Assembly: GCF_025200715.1 (NCBI RefSeq)
Contig: NZ_CP104143.1
Location: forward strand, 2,769,501-2,833,500
DNA: 64,000 bases
Source of the DNA: Rhizobium sullae
GTDB taxonomy: Bacteria > Pseudomonadota > Alphaproteobacteria > Rhizobiales > Rhizobiaceae
Direction of reading: 5' to 3'
Below are positions 1 to 8,869 of this stretch, one piece after another. The notes below the pieces were generated by a model. It saw nothing but the letters and a program-made list of their open reading frames with translations. It searched no databases and was not told where the DNA came from. The translations under genes were made by a program, and so were the position numbers. Every line of letters starts with the position of its first letter. Position 1 is the stretch's first letter.

Positions 1-1
1 C

Positions 2-601
2 CTGGCATCGAACCCTCTAGCAGACACTCACGACGCGATCGTCGAAACGCTGAAAGTCCTTCTGCCGGGCGTCAATGTCGTTCGCCATCCCGGCAAGGTC
101 GATATCGCCGAGCTGGTTCAAAAGACGATCGTCAATGCGCCCGGCATCGGCGTCGGCTGGAGCCGCGTCCGCCCGGCCATGCTGGCTGACGGTTCCTATT
201 CCGTCGCCGTCGAATGGACAGTCTATATCGTCGCGGAGGCCAAACCCATCGCGAACCGCCGCGTCGAGAAGGAAGCAGTCGCCATGGCTATCGGCGGCCA
301 GGTACTGAAGATCCTCGCCGACTTCCGCACCTCGACCTGGGGCCGCACCGGCGTGGTGCCGATCACCTCGGAAAGCCCGGCACCGGAGCTGAAGCCGCTC
401 TTCACAGTAAGGAACGAAAGCCAGGGCACCGTCTACTACACGGTGAGCTGGACACAGCTCATCGTCGATATTGGCGCCGGCATCTTTCCGCAGCCGGCCG
501 GTACCGTCGATCTGGAAAACGGCGCGATCAACTGGCCGGCACAGCAGGACATCGCCGATATGGCGCCGTGGATCCCCGGTATGGAGGTCGACGATGCGTG
601 A
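2..601 (+). CDS. Phage tail-terminator-like protein (Mu gp37/DUF1834-like), 5' partial
   Basis: The reading frame is open from the first bases, so the start codon lies just left of the window; about 199 residues are visible. Its place immediately before the baseplate spike gene matches the small tail-completion or terminator proteins of Mu- and P2-like phages, which cap the tail tube at the head-proximal end. The alpha/beta-looking sequence, with a conserved stretch around WGRTGVVPIT, fits the Gp37/DUF1834 type, but this is recognition by context and general look rather than by a diagnostic motif. Its TGA overlaps the next ATG by 8 bases, which suggests translational coupling. Confidence 0.5.
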   Translation: MASNPLADTHDAIVETLKVLLPGVNVVRHPGKVDIAELVQKTIVNAPGIGVGWSRVRPAMLADGSYSVAVEWTVYIVAEAKPIANRRVEKEAVAMAIGGQVLKILADFRTSTWGRTGVVPITSESPAPELKPLFTVRNESQGTVYYTVSWTQLIVDIGAGIFPQPAGTVDLENGAINWPAQQDIADMAPWIPGMEVDDA

Positions 602-1133
602 TGCCGTCGCCACCGAATTCCGCCGCCTGCGCATCCAGCTCGATCGGGCCGAGCGCCGCATCGCAACCGGCCGTCTTTCCGGCAAGGTCGCGGAGGTCGA
701 TCCAGAAAAGCGCCTCCTGCGACTGAAGATCGGCACGAGCAGCTCCGGCGAGAACATCCTATCGCCTTGGGTGCGCTGGCAGGAAGCAGCCGCCGGTGGT
801 CTTCGCATCCACTCCGAGCCGGCGATCGGCGAGCAGATGGACCTTGTCAGCCGATCGGGCACGGTCGGCGACCTGTCGATCGCCGTGCCCGCCACCTACG
901 ACAAGGATCACCAGGCGCCCTCGGCCTCGTCCGACACGGCCGTCTTCGAGCGCGGCGCGGGACGCCTGGAAATCGGCGCCGACGGCATTCTCCTGAAGGG
1001 ACCGGTCAAGGTCGAAGGCCCGGTGGAGATCGAGGGCGATCTGCTTCGCCACAACGGCAGCAATGTCGGCAGCACCCACGTTCACGGCGGCGTCGAAAGA
1101 GGCGGTGCCAACACAGACGTTCCATCCAACTGA
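594..1133 (+). CDS. Phage baseplate assembly protein V (tail spike)
   Basis: This is a 179-residue protein that forms the central membrane-piercing spike under the baseplate. The N-terminal half has the OB-fold-like pattern of gpV proteins (GKVAEVDPEKRLLRLKIG). The C-terminal part is a repeated short beta pattern (KGPVKVEGPVEIEGDL) typical of the triple-stranded spike shaft. Near the end it carries STHVHGG, the HxH tip motif that binds iron in P2-type spikes. I chose the ATG at 594 because GGAGG lies 6 bases upstream; a longer reading from 471 would run through the upstream gene. Identification is by motif and by position before gpW and gpJ. Confidence 0.85.
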   Translation: MRDAVATEFRRLRIQLDRAERRIATGRLSGKVAEVDPEKRLLRLKIGTSSSGENILSPWVRWQEAAAGGLRIHSEPAIGEQMDLVSRSGTVGDLSIAVPATYDKDHQAPSASSDTAVFERGAGRLEIGADGILLKGPVKVEGPVEIEGDLLRHNGSNVGSTHVHGGVERGGANTDVPSN

Positions 1134-1142
1134 GGAGTATCC

Positions 1143-1358
1143 ATGGCCAAGGCGCCTAAGACATCCGCCACCGCAACCACTGCCCCCGTCACCGCCACGG
1201 CCGAACGCGTCACCTATGACATCACCGAGGCCGCGCCGCCATTCATCGCGGGCCAGCGCGTTGGCGACCGCAAGGAGATCGAGTTGACCGAGGACCAGGC
1301 ACGCAACGAGCTGCTCTCCGGTCACATCCGCCCGCAGGGCATTACAAAGACCGCTTAA
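1143..1358 (+). CDS. Small phage protein between spike and wedge genes
   Basis: This 71-residue protein has an Ala/Thr-rich N-terminus followed by an acidic/basic segment (LTEDQARNELLSGHI). A GAGGAG ribosome site precedes the ATG, and the gene is only 9 bases after gpV, so it belongs to the tail operon. I do not recognise a family. Small proteins at this place between gpV and gpW are common in alphaproteobacterial prophages and have no assigned role. Confidence 0.6.
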   Translation: MAKAPKTSATATTAPVTATAERVTYDITEAAPPFIAGQRVGDRKEIELTEDQARNELLSGHIRPQGITKTA

Positions 1359-1384
1359 AGCGGATTTGAGGGGTATTCGAAGGC

Positions 1385-1789
1385 ATGGCCGGGGCAGTCC
1401 GCTACAGGAACGGTTTCAATGCGCAGACGGGTGAGCGGTTGCACGGCGCCGCGCACCTGGCGCAGTCGCTCGGCAAAATCTGGGGCACCCGGATCAACGA
1501 GCGCGTCATGCTGCTCGCCTTCGGTTCCGACCTTCGAAGCTTGCTTTCGGAAGACCTGACGCCGTCGATCGCGCTCTTGATCTACAACGAGCTGGTCGTT
1601 TCGGCGGCCAAATGGGAGCCGGAATACGTGCTGACGCAGCTGCAGCTCGTCTCGATGACGCAAGGCGGCGCGCTCGGGCTCAGGCATGCCGGTCTCTACT
1701 TTCCGGAAGGCCGTTTCGGCAACTTCGATATCGCTGCCGCTCTGACCCTGCCGGCCACCCCGCTTGCCTGGAAGGGAGCTGCCGCATGA
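1385..1789 (+). CDS. Baseplate wedge protein W (GPW/gp25 family)
   Basis: This 134-residue protein matches the gp25/gpW family, the lysozyme-like fold that links baseplate wedges to the first sheath ring. The visible pattern is an N-terminal segment ending in RVMLLAFGSDL, a helical middle with LTPSIALLIYNEL, and WEPE at the place where family members carry their W-E-P-R signature. Its stop overlaps the next start as ATGA, so it is coupled to gpJ. Confidence 0.85.
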   Translation: MAGAVRYRNGFNAQTGERLHGAAHLAQSLGKIWGTRINERVMLLAFGSDLRSLLSEDLTPSIALLIYNELVVSAAKWEPEYVLTQLQLVSMTQGGALGLRHAGLYFPEGRFGNFDIAAALTLPATPLAWKGAAA

Positions 1790-2661
1790 CGATCGATCTT
1801 TCGACACTTCCTCCGCCGGCGATCATCGAGGAGCTGGACTATTCGGCTATCGCCGCCGCCTACAAGGCCCGCTTTGTTCAGACGTGGCAGGCGGTCAGAG
1901 CTGCACATCCGGAGCTGAACCTTCCGGCCTACGATGTCGAAATGCTGGAAACCGATCTCGCGGTCATCATCGCCGAAGCCGAAAGCTACCGCGATACGGT
2001 GATGCGGGCTCGTATCAACGATGCAATCAAGGCGAACCTTCTCGCCTTTGCGCGCGGTTCCGACCTCGACCACCTCGCCGCCTTCTATGATGTGATCCGT
2101 CTTCCCGGCGAACTGGACGACCGCCTCTGTGCCCGTGTGGTTCTCGCCATCCAGGGGCGGTCCACTGGTGGAACCGAGCCGCGCTATAAATCCGTGGCTA
2201 TGTCGGTCTCGACCGAGGTGAAGGACGCGATCGTCTATACGGTCGGCCGCAGCCCGATCATCCACATTGCGATTTTCTCGACCGCTCACGATGGCGTCGC
2301 AACACCGGCGCTTCTCGCAGCCGTCCAGGCCGCCGTCCAGGCAAAGACGGTGCGCATGGTCAACGATACGATCGTCGTCGCCTCGGCAGTGCGGACAGTG
2401 GTCAATCTTTCGGCGAATGTCTGGCTGCTTCCGGACGCCGATATCGAGACGCTGGCGCGGGCGGAAGCCAGCCTGCGATCGGCATGGGCGACGGCTCAGA
2501 CCCTCGGCCGCGACCTCGTGCAGACGTGGTGGGTGTCGAAGCTGATGATCGAGGGCGTCCACCGGATCGAGGCCGTCTCGGTCGGTGACACCGTCGTCCA
2601 GCCGTCGCGGGCCATCTCCATCGGCACTGTGACGCTCGCTCTGGCCGGGCGGGACTACTGA
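1786..2661 (+). CDS. Baseplate assembly protein J
   Basis: This 291-residue gpJ-type protein forms the main body of the baseplate wedge. The N-terminal part (YDVEMLETDLAVIIAEAES) and the following DTVMRARINDAIKANLLAFA segment are characteristic of BaseplateJ/gp47 proteins. The middle holds GRSTGGTEP. The start at 1786 is preferred because it forms an ATGA overlap with gpW; the longer frame from 1612 runs through gpW in another frame and is not credible. Its TGA overlaps the next ATG. Confidence 0.88.
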   Translation: MTIDLSTLPPPAIIEELDYSAIAAAYKARFVQTWQAVRAAHPELNLPAYDVEMLETDLAVIIAEAESYRDTVMRARINDAIKANLLAFARGSDLDHLAAFYDVIRLPGELDDRLCARVVLAIQGRSTGGTEPRYKSVAMSVSTEVKDAIVYTVGRSPIIHIAIFSTAHDGVATPALLAAVQAAVQAKTVRMVNDTIVVASAVRTVVNLSANVWLLPDADIETLARAEASLRSAWATAQTLGRDLVQTWWVSKLMIEGVHRIEAVSVGDTVVQPSRAISIGTVTLALAGRDY

Positions 2662-3785
2662 TGACGGGAACCCTGCTGCCCAACAGCTCCGGCCTGTTCG
2701 AAAAGGCGATGGAAGGCGCGCTTGCGCGCCGCTGGGATGCCTTTGGCGACGCGGTAGCTGTGGTCCGAACGGCGAAGCTGGTTTCGCCGCCACCATCCTT
2801 CCTTCCGTACCTCGTCTACGAATACGGCCTCGGCGAGCTGACGCCTTATGTCCCGAACCTCTACACGCTGATCGTTGGCCGCGAAGGCATCAAATGGCAG
2901 CGCGTGCGAGGGACGCCGGCGGCGGTGGAGAAAGCCCTTGGTTGGCTCGACTATGCCGCACAGATGGAAGATGCCTGGGCAGGCCGCACCTACTGGAATT
3001 CGACACAGCTCCATTTCTCCATCCTGCCGGTCGCTGATCGTCCCGATCTTGAGCGCATCGAAGGTGTCGTGTTGTTGTCGCTGCCGAAGCGATCGCAGCT
3101 CCGGCGCGGTGTCTATCAATATGATGTCCGCGCACTCGAGGCAGATCGGTCGCGAGCGGACCGCAGCATGTTCGACTGGTCGAGCGGTATTGCCGTCACC
3201 CAGCAAGGCACGCTCTGGTCTTTCGGCCGTACGACCGAGATCGAGCACGTCCTGACCGAGGCCGAGGGAATAGCAATCGGCAACTGGATCGCAATCCCTG
3301 AGGACGAAGGTCTCCAGTGGTCGATGATGCAATATCCGTGGGTAACCGCGACCTTTTCCTGGGCCGCCAATGCCGCAACGCAGCGCCGCGCCTTGATGGC
3401 GGCCTGGTTCGAAGGACGGGCGCTCTACGCCACGTTACGCAGGGGCGACGGCGAGATCATCGGCCATCGCCGCTGCCGTGCGGTGTGGCCGAGCGTCCAG
3501 CAGTTTAACGGCTGCTACGGCTTCGCGGGTATGTCCTATCAGCCGATGACGGGTGCCACGCGCGTCTACATCGAGGCGATGACGGATTTCGGCGATGCCG
3601 CCGATATCACCGCCGAGAGCGTCGAGCTGACGATCGGCGCAGCACCTGACGCCGGCGTTCCCGCAGGCCGCCTTTGGCTCCAGCCCGGCGAATTGACCGG
3701 CGGTCATGCGGTCGCATTCACCCCTGTTTCCCTGCCGCTGCGCGCGACGGTTCGCGAGCAGCTTAAATTCCTCATGAGGTTTTGA
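2661..3785 (+). CDS. Phage tail protein I (P2 gpI-like)
   Basis: This 374-residue protein has the P2 gpI hallmark near its N-terminus: a region around LPYLVYEYGLGEL followed by REGIKWQRVRGTPAAVEKAL. Proteins of this family attach the tail fibres to the baseplate. It is about 150-200 residues longer than P2 gpI. The C-terminal half, which includes a Trp-rich segment near residues 220-245, is probably an added fibre-docking part, as seen in other alphaproteobacterial phages. It overlaps gpJ by one base. Confidence 0.8.
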   Translation: MTGTLLPNSSGLFEKAMEGALARRWDAFGDAVAVVRTAKLVSPPPSFLPYLVYEYGLGELTPYVPNLYTLIVGREGIKWQRVRGTPAAVEKALGWLDYAAQMEDAWAGRTYWNSTQLHFSILPVADRPDLERIEGVVLLSLPKRSQLRRGVYQYDVRALEADRSRADRSMFDWSSGIAVTQQGTLWSFGRTTEIEHVLTEAEGIAIGNWIAIPEDEGLQWSMMQYPWVTATFSWAANAATQRRALMAAWFEGRALYATLRRGDGEIIGHRRCRAVWPSVQQFNGCYGFAGMSYQPMTGATRVYIEAMTDFGDAADITAESVELTIGAAPDAGVPAGRLWLQPGELTGGHAVAFTPVSLPLRATVREQLKFLMRF

Positions 3786-6700
3786 TGGCCTACGAACACG
3801 AAAGCGGCCTGCCTTTCGCTTACGACCGCGCGACCGGCAAACCAGAGCAGCAGAGCGTGGTCTTCTATGGCGAGCGTCCCTATGTCCAGAACGCCGAGTT
3901 CAACGATCTGCAGCGCATCATTCGCGGGCGGCATGACCGTCTCGGCCGGCTGGTCGCCAATGACGGCAACCGCATCGAGCGCGCCGAGGCGATCGTCGAC
4001 GGCGAGGCCGGGACTGTCAGTCTGACGGATGGCAGGATCTACGTCGCCGGCGATGTCTTCCCGGTTGGAGCCGCTGTTCTCGCAGGGATCCCGATGGTTG
4101 GGCGGACCGAAATCGGCGTCCGACTGACGAAGACCTGGCTGACGCACGAAGATGATCCTTCGCTCCTCGGCCTCGTTCCCGGTTCTGACGCCGAGGGCGA
4201 GCCGGGCGCCGCCCGCGAGATCGCAACCATCGCCTGGGCGCACATCGATGACGACGGCGCTGGCCCCTTCTATTCGGTTTACACCCTGCAAGACGGCACG
4301 ATCCTCGATCAGACCGGCCCATCGATCCTTGAACCGGCAATGCAGGCGCTAGCGGCCTACGATCGGCCGAACGGCAATTATATCGTCTCCGGTTGCCGCG
4401 TGACGGCGCTTGGCGCAAATGCCGGCGTCCAGGCTTTCTCGATCGAGCAAGGCGAGGCGAACATCAATGGCTTCAAGCGCACCCGGCTTGCAGCTCTGCG
4501 TCACAATGAGCCGGAGGCCTGGGAAGAACTGGCGATCCCAGGCGAGACGCATATTTATCCGGGCGGCGCGAGCTTCACGTTCGACGTCTCCTTCGCGCCG
4601 ATCGGCGTCATCAACTCGATTCTGCTGACGAAGGAAAAAACCGTCACGCTCACGCGCGGCGCGATCGCCCATGGGGCGGATGCGCTGCCGGACGATAGCG
4701 TTGTTTCCGTCTCGTTGGTGAAACAGGGCGCGACGACATTTGCGTCGCCGGCAAACTATAATCTTGTTGGCAACAACATCGATTGGGCGCCGGCGGGCGC
4801 CGAACCTGCGGCAGGTTCGACCTATGACGTCACATACCGCTATCGTGCGCTTGTCGCCGCGACGGCGTCGACTGTCACCAGCATCACGGTTGCCGGCGGC
4901 GTTGCAGGCGGCGAGATCATCGTTGCCTATACGCAGAAGCTGCCGCGCATCGATCGCCTCTGCCTGCAGCAGGACGGCTCGCCGCTCTACATCAAGGGAC
5001 TGCCGGCGCGCTATAACCCGCTGCCGCCAGGTGCGCCGCAGGATGCTTTGAAGCTTTGCCAGATCTATTATGACTGGATCAATTTGCCGTTGATCTCCGC
5101 CGATGGCGTGAATGACGGCGTCCGCTTCGTCTCCGCTGCCGAGCAGGCCCGCTATAACCGCCAGCTCCTCGACCTGGTTCGCCTCGTCCAATTGGAGCGA
5201 CTGAAGAGCGGCATCGACAGCCGCGAGCCGGTCGCCAAGAAAGGCATGTTCGTCGATCCGTTCATCGACGATACCTATCGCGATGCCGGCACGGCACAGA
5301 CCGGCGCGATCAGCAACGGCATGCTGCAGCTCGCGATCACGCCGACATTCTACCAGGCTGATCTCGACGGACCGGTGACGCTCGACCTGGTCGAGGAGGT
5401 GATCGTTGCGCAGGAGCTAAAGACCTTCTGCGAGAAGATTAACCCCTACGGCAACTTCACGCCGCTACCAGGCGCCCTGAAGCTGACGCCTGCTGCCGAT
5501 TTCTGGACTGAAAGCCGGGAGGATTGGCTCTCAGCTCAAACGCAAGAATTCAACCGCGGCGTCCGCACAGATGGCGGTCCGCTGCAGACGTCGACGTCCG
5601 TGACCGAGCTTGTCGACGAGCGCGTCGAGCAAATCGAGTTCCTTCGGCCGATCGCGATCGCGTTCGAGATTTCCGGCTTCGGCGCCGGCGAGATCCTCGA
5701 CACGCTGACCTTCGACGACATCAGCGTGAAGCCTGCCGGCGTCCAGACGGCCGATGCGAACGGCAAGGTCGCCAGTACCTTCAATATCCCGGCGAACGTC
5801 ACCGCCGGGAGTAAGGTTGTCGAAGCGATCGGCAAGGGCGGGACAGGCGCGATCGCGCTCTTCACCGGTCAGGGCACGATCGAGATCGACGTAATGCGCC
5901 GCGTCACGACGGTGAACAACTGGACGCGCCCGCAGCTTACGCGCAGCATCCGGCGGCGGAACAACGCGGAGTCCGGCAGCGACAACCGCAGCGTCGATCC
6001 GCAGGCGCAGATGTTCGCCGTGCCCGAGCTTCGTCAGATCGTCGGCGTCGACTTCCACCTCTGCCAGATTGGCAACACCGCCAATCATCTGCTGGTCGAC
6101 CAGGTCTCAATCGACACCGGCTATCCCACCAACGACGTCACGGCCGAGGCCGTCGTTTCGATGATGGGCGCTGCGATCGGCTGGAAGTCGGCGCGCTATA
6201 ATCTGCCGCTCACGACGTCGGCCGACGTCAAGCATGCCTTCGTCGTCAAGACCGATGATGCCAATCACTCAATCTCGATCGCCAAGCTCGGCGGCTTCGA
6301 CATTGACCAGCAGAAGCGGGTGACGGCGCATCCCTATGTGACCGGCCCGCGCTTCTCCTCGGTGAATGCCGAGACCTGGTCGGCGCACCAGGACGAGGCT
6401 CTCGCCTTCCGCATCGTGGCGGCGAAATATCCGGTGAGGACGAAGACAGTCAACCTGGGCAGCTTTAATCTGGTGAACTGCTCCGATCTTCAGGTGCGCG
6501 CGGCCGTCGAGCTTCCGACAGCCGGCTGCAGCGTCATCTTTGAGGTCGAGCGGCCAAACGGCACGGTCTATAAGCTGCTGCCGTTCCAGGTGCTGCAGCT
6601 TACCGAGTTCATCACCGAGACGGTCGAGCTTCGCGCCGTGCTGAGCGGCACCCAAAAGCTCTCGCCGATCCTCTATGCACCGGTCGAGCTGGTCGCGGGA

Positions 6701-7006
6701 AGGATCGCCACCACGCTCACCTATATCACGCGGGGCTTCACGCTCGGCGAGGCCGTTCGCGTCACGGCGTACCTGAAGACGTTCTTACCGGGTGGTGCGA
6801 CGATCACCATGGCTTACGCAAAAGACGCCGGCGCATTCGCAAACCTACCGCTCGTCGACACAGATGCGTTGGCCTTCCCTCTGTGGACCGAGAAGAAATA
6901 TGAGGCCACGGCACAAACGGGCACGCTGGTGCGGCTCCGGATATCGGCAACCGGCGGGCCTGCTGCTCGTCTCATCATCGGCGACTTCGGCGCCGGCATT
7001 TTCTGA
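3785..7006 (+). CDS. Large tail/fibre-region protein (DUF4815-like)
   Basis: This is the largest protein of the cluster, at 1073 residues. It follows gpI directly, sharing one base with its stop, so it occupies the position of the fibre protein gpH in P2. The N-terminal 200 residues (AYEHESGLPFAYDRATGK, then YVQNAEFNDLQRIIRGRHDR) resemble the DUF4815 family of phage structural proteins. The rest is beta-rich and carries Ig-like stretches. I chose the ATG at 3785 rather than the TTG one codon earlier, with GAGG 6 bases upstream. It is probably part of a host-contact structure, but no enzymatic motif is visible. Confidence 0.65.
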   Translation: MAYEHESGLPFAYDRATGKPEQQSVVFYGERPYVQNAEFNDLQRIIRGRHDRLGRLVANDGNRIERAEAIVDGEAGTVSLTDGRIYVAGDVFPVGAAVLAGIPMVGRTEIGVRLTKTWLTHEDDPSLLGLVPGSDAEGEPGAAREIATIAWAHIDDDGAGPFYSVYTLQDGTILDQTGPSILEPAMQALAAYDRPNGNYIVSGCRVTALGANAGVQAFSIEQGEANINGFKRTRLAALRHNEPEAWEELAIPGETHIYPGGASFTFDVSFAPIGVINSILLTKEKTVTLTRGAIAHGADALPDDSVVSVSLVKQGATTFASPANYNLVGNNIDWAPAGAEPAAGSTYDVTYRYRALVAATASTVTSITVAGGVAGGEIIVAYTQKLPRIDRLCLQQDGSPLYIKGLPARYNPLPPGAPQDALKLCQIYYDWINLPLISADGVNDGVRFVSAAEQARYNRQLLDLVRLVQLERLKSGIDSREPVAKKGMFVDPFIDDTYRDAGTAQTGAISNGMLQLAITPTFYQADLDGPVTLDLVEEVIVAQELKTFCEKINPYGNFTPLPGALKLTPAADFWTESREDWLSAQTQEFNRGVRTDGGPLQTSTSVTELVDERVEQIEFLRPIAIAFEISGFGAGEILDTLTFDDISVKPAGVQTADANGKVASTFNIPANVTAGSKVVEAIGKGGTGAIALFTGQGTIEIDVMRRVTTVNNWTRPQLTRSIRRRNNAESGSDNRSVDPQAQMFAVPELRQIVGVDFHLCQIGNTANHLLVDQVSIDTGYPTNDVTAEAVVSMMGAAIGWKSARYNLPLTTSADVKHAFVVKTDDANHSISIAKLGGFDIDQQKRVTAHPYVTGPRFSSVNAETWSAHQDEALAFRIVAAKYPVRTKTVNLGSFNLVNCSDLQVRAAVELPTAGCSVIFEVERPNGTVYKLLPFQVLQLTEFITETVELRAVLSGTQKLSPILYAPVELVAGRIATTLTYITRGFTLGEAVRVTAYLKTFLPGGATITMAYAKDAGAFANLPLVDTDALAFPLWTEKKYEATAQTGTLVRLRISATGGPAARLIIGDFGAGIF

Positions 7007-7015
7007 GGTTGATTG

Positions 7016-8077
7016 ATGGCTAACACACCGAACTTCGCAATTCCGATGCCCGATCCGGCTGCCGATGTCGACGAGGAGTTCTATCGGCTGCAGCAGGCTT
7101 GGGCGATTGTCGATCTGGCGCTATGGAATTTGACCCAAGCACTGGACGGGAAGGCTCCAGCGCTCCACGAGCACGCGATTGGGCAGATCACCGGCCTACT
7201 AGAAGCACTTGCCGGCAAAATGGATGCCTCGGCGACATTCGTGCTCGACGATCTGACGGATGTATCCGGAGCGACGGCGGCCGCGATCGGCTACGTACTG
7301 GTGAAGGCGGCCAACGGCCAATGGCAGCCAAGCTCCGCGATCGCGGCACTCGGTGCGCACCAGCACGCCACCGGCGATATCGTCGGTCTGACTGCCGCCA
7401 TCAACGCTGCGACGGCAAATAAAGCGCCGCTTGCAAGTCCCACTTTTACTGGAACCCCCACCGCCCCTACCGCCGCACCTGGCGATAGCGATACGACGAT
7501 CGCTACGACAGCTTTCGTCACTGCAGCGATCAACGTAATCAAGGGTGGCGTCGCCGCGGCCTTTGATACCCTTTCCGAGATCGCAACAGAACTCGGTCTG
7601 AAAGCTGCTAAAGCGGTGACTATTACCGGAGGAGGGCTTGTGACGGGCGGCGGCGATCTTTCTGCAAATCGGGCGCTGACTGTTACCAAATCCAGCAACG
7701 CGCAGGCAAAAGCCGGAACGGACGACACCACAGCGATGACGCCGGTGCGAACGAAGGACGCGGTAGACGCTCTTGAGGCCGTTGTGGCTTTCGTCGATTT
7801 CAACGGGACTGGCACCCCGGCGATACGAGCCAGCAAAGGCGTCTCGTCGATCACGGATAACGGAACGGGTGATTACACCGTCAATTTGTCTCCGGCGATG
7901 CCAAACGCAAATTATGCCGTTTTGTTTGGCGGCGGCTACACGAACCAGAGTTGCTGGTTCAGCCTGAACCGACAGGAAACGACTAGCGTAAAATCCACGA
8001 CGGCAGTGCGAGTGGCTGCCACCATCAACGGCGCTTATGTCGACGCCGAATATTACAGCGTTGCTATATTGAGGTGA
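7016..8077 (+). CDS. Tail fibre protein
   Basis: This 353-residue protein has a low-complexity Ala/Thr-rich middle with the fibre repeat ASPTFTGTPTAPTA followed by IATTAFV, a pattern shared by many tail fibres. The N-terminus (ANTPNFAIPMPDPAAD) would attach to the baseplate. The C-terminal 100 residues, a beta-rich block ending in YYSVAILR, are the likely receptor-binding tip. The ATG at 7016 has a GAGG 7 bases upstream; the TTG just before it is a less likely start. Confidence 0.82.
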   Translation: MANTPNFAIPMPDPAADVDEEFYRLQQAWAIVDLALWNLTQALDGKAPALHEHAIGQITGLLEALAGKMDASATFVLDDLTDVSGATAAAIGYVLVKAANGQWQPSSAIAALGAHQHATGDIVGLTAAINAATANKAPLASPTFTGTPTAPTAAPGDSDTTIATTAFVTAAINVIKGGVAAAFDTLSEIATELGLKAAKAVTITGGGLVTGGGDLSANRALTVTKSSNAQAKAGTDDTTAMTPVRTKDAVDALEAVVAFVDFNGTGTPAIRASKGVSSITDNGTGDYTVNLSPAMPNANYAVLFGGGYTNQSCWFSLNRQETTSVKSTTAVRVAATINGAYVDAEYYSVAILR

Positions 8078-8081
8078 TGAG

Positions 8082-8303
8082 ATGACTGATAAGCGCATTA
8101 TCTTCCAGAATGACGACGGCGGCGTGTCCGTCATCATCCCCGCTCCAGAAACCGACCTCACGGTTGAAGAGATCGCGGCCCAGGATGTGCCGACCGGCAA
8201 GCCTTATAAGATCGTTGATGCCTCAGAAATCCCGACTGATCGCTCGCATCGCATGGCATGGACGGTAGATGCTGCCGAACTCACGGATGGAATTGGCGAA
8301 TGA
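8082..8303 (+). CDS. Small fibre-associated phage protein
   Basis: This 73-residue acidic protein (KRIIFQNDDGGVSVIIPAPE) starts 5 bases after the fibre gene and overlaps the next gene by ATGA. Proteins with this look (a short beta-strand start, PTGKPYKIVDASEIPTDR near the middle, RMAWTVD near the end) usually sit directly behind tail fibre genes in rhizobial prophages. A role in fibre folding or assembly is inferred from position only. Confidence 0.6.
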   Translation: MTDKRIIFQNDDGGVSVIIPAPETDLTVEEIAAQDVPTGKPYKIVDASEIPTDRSHRMAWTVDAAELTDGIGE

Positions 8304-8722
8304 GTATCATCAAAATTGACCCCGCAAAAAGCGCGCCGACGCCGGACATGGTGGACGCGGAACGCGATCGACGCATCGCTGCTGGCTTCACTTTTCAGGG
8401 CGTCGACTATCAGTCCCGACCCGAAGACCGGGAAAATATCATGGGTGCTTGCACGGCCGCACTCGCCGCCATCATGGCAGGGGCGCAACCGGACGACTTC
8501 CGTTGGCATGGCGGGGATGCAGATTTCGTCTGGCTCGCGGCCGACAACAGCGCTCACCCGTTGGATGCGCAAACTATGTTCGCCTTCGGCAAGGCGGCGA
8601 TGAGCCACAAGCAGAGCCATATCTTCGCAGGTCGCGCGCTGAAGGACACAAGCCCGATCCCGGCCGACTATGCCGCCAACCCAGCTTATTGGCCGGACCC
8701 GTTTACTTTCGCAGTGGCATAG
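8300..8722 (+). CDS. DUF4376-like phage protein
   Basis: This 140-residue protein starts at the ATG overlapping the previous stop (ATGA). It carries a helical C-terminal block (AERDRRIAAGFTFQGVDYQS, then WLAADN and HPLDAQTMFAFGKAAM) that resembles the DUF4376 domain found at the ends of fibre-assembly proteins. It closes the first tail transcription block and is followed by a strong terminator. The function is not known; it is probably a fibre chaperone or fibre accessory. Confidence 0.6.
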   Translation: MSIIKIDPAKSAPTPDMVDAERDRRIAAGFTFQGVDYQSRPEDRENIMGACTAALAAIMAGAQPDDFRWHGGDADFVWLAADNSAHPLDAQTMFAFGKAAMSHKQSHIFAGRALKDTSPIPADYAANPAYWPDPFTFAVA

Positions 8723-8774
8723 ACAATTGCCGCGAACTGAGCCATTTATTGGCCGTTCGAAGATGCTTTGAAGA

Positions 8775-8798
8775 GGGCTGACAGCTGTCAGCCCTTTT
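8775..8798 (+). terminator. Rho-independent terminator after the baseplate/fibre block
   Basis: A perfect 20-base palindrome (8775-8794, half-site GGGCTGACAG) is followed directly by four T. It lies 52 bases after the last fibre-block gene and 75 bases before the sheath gene, so it would split the tail genes into two transcription units. Confidence 0.75.
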
Positions 8799-8869
8799 GC
8801 CTGAAGGGGCGCATGTAGGGTCGCGAAGAACTTATCGCTTGACCCTTTCTCTTCAGGAGACACCATGTA

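Noticed and set aside
1612..1785. Longer N-terminus for baseplate protein J
   Set aside because: It overlaps gpW in another frame; the ATGA coupling at 1786 is the better start.
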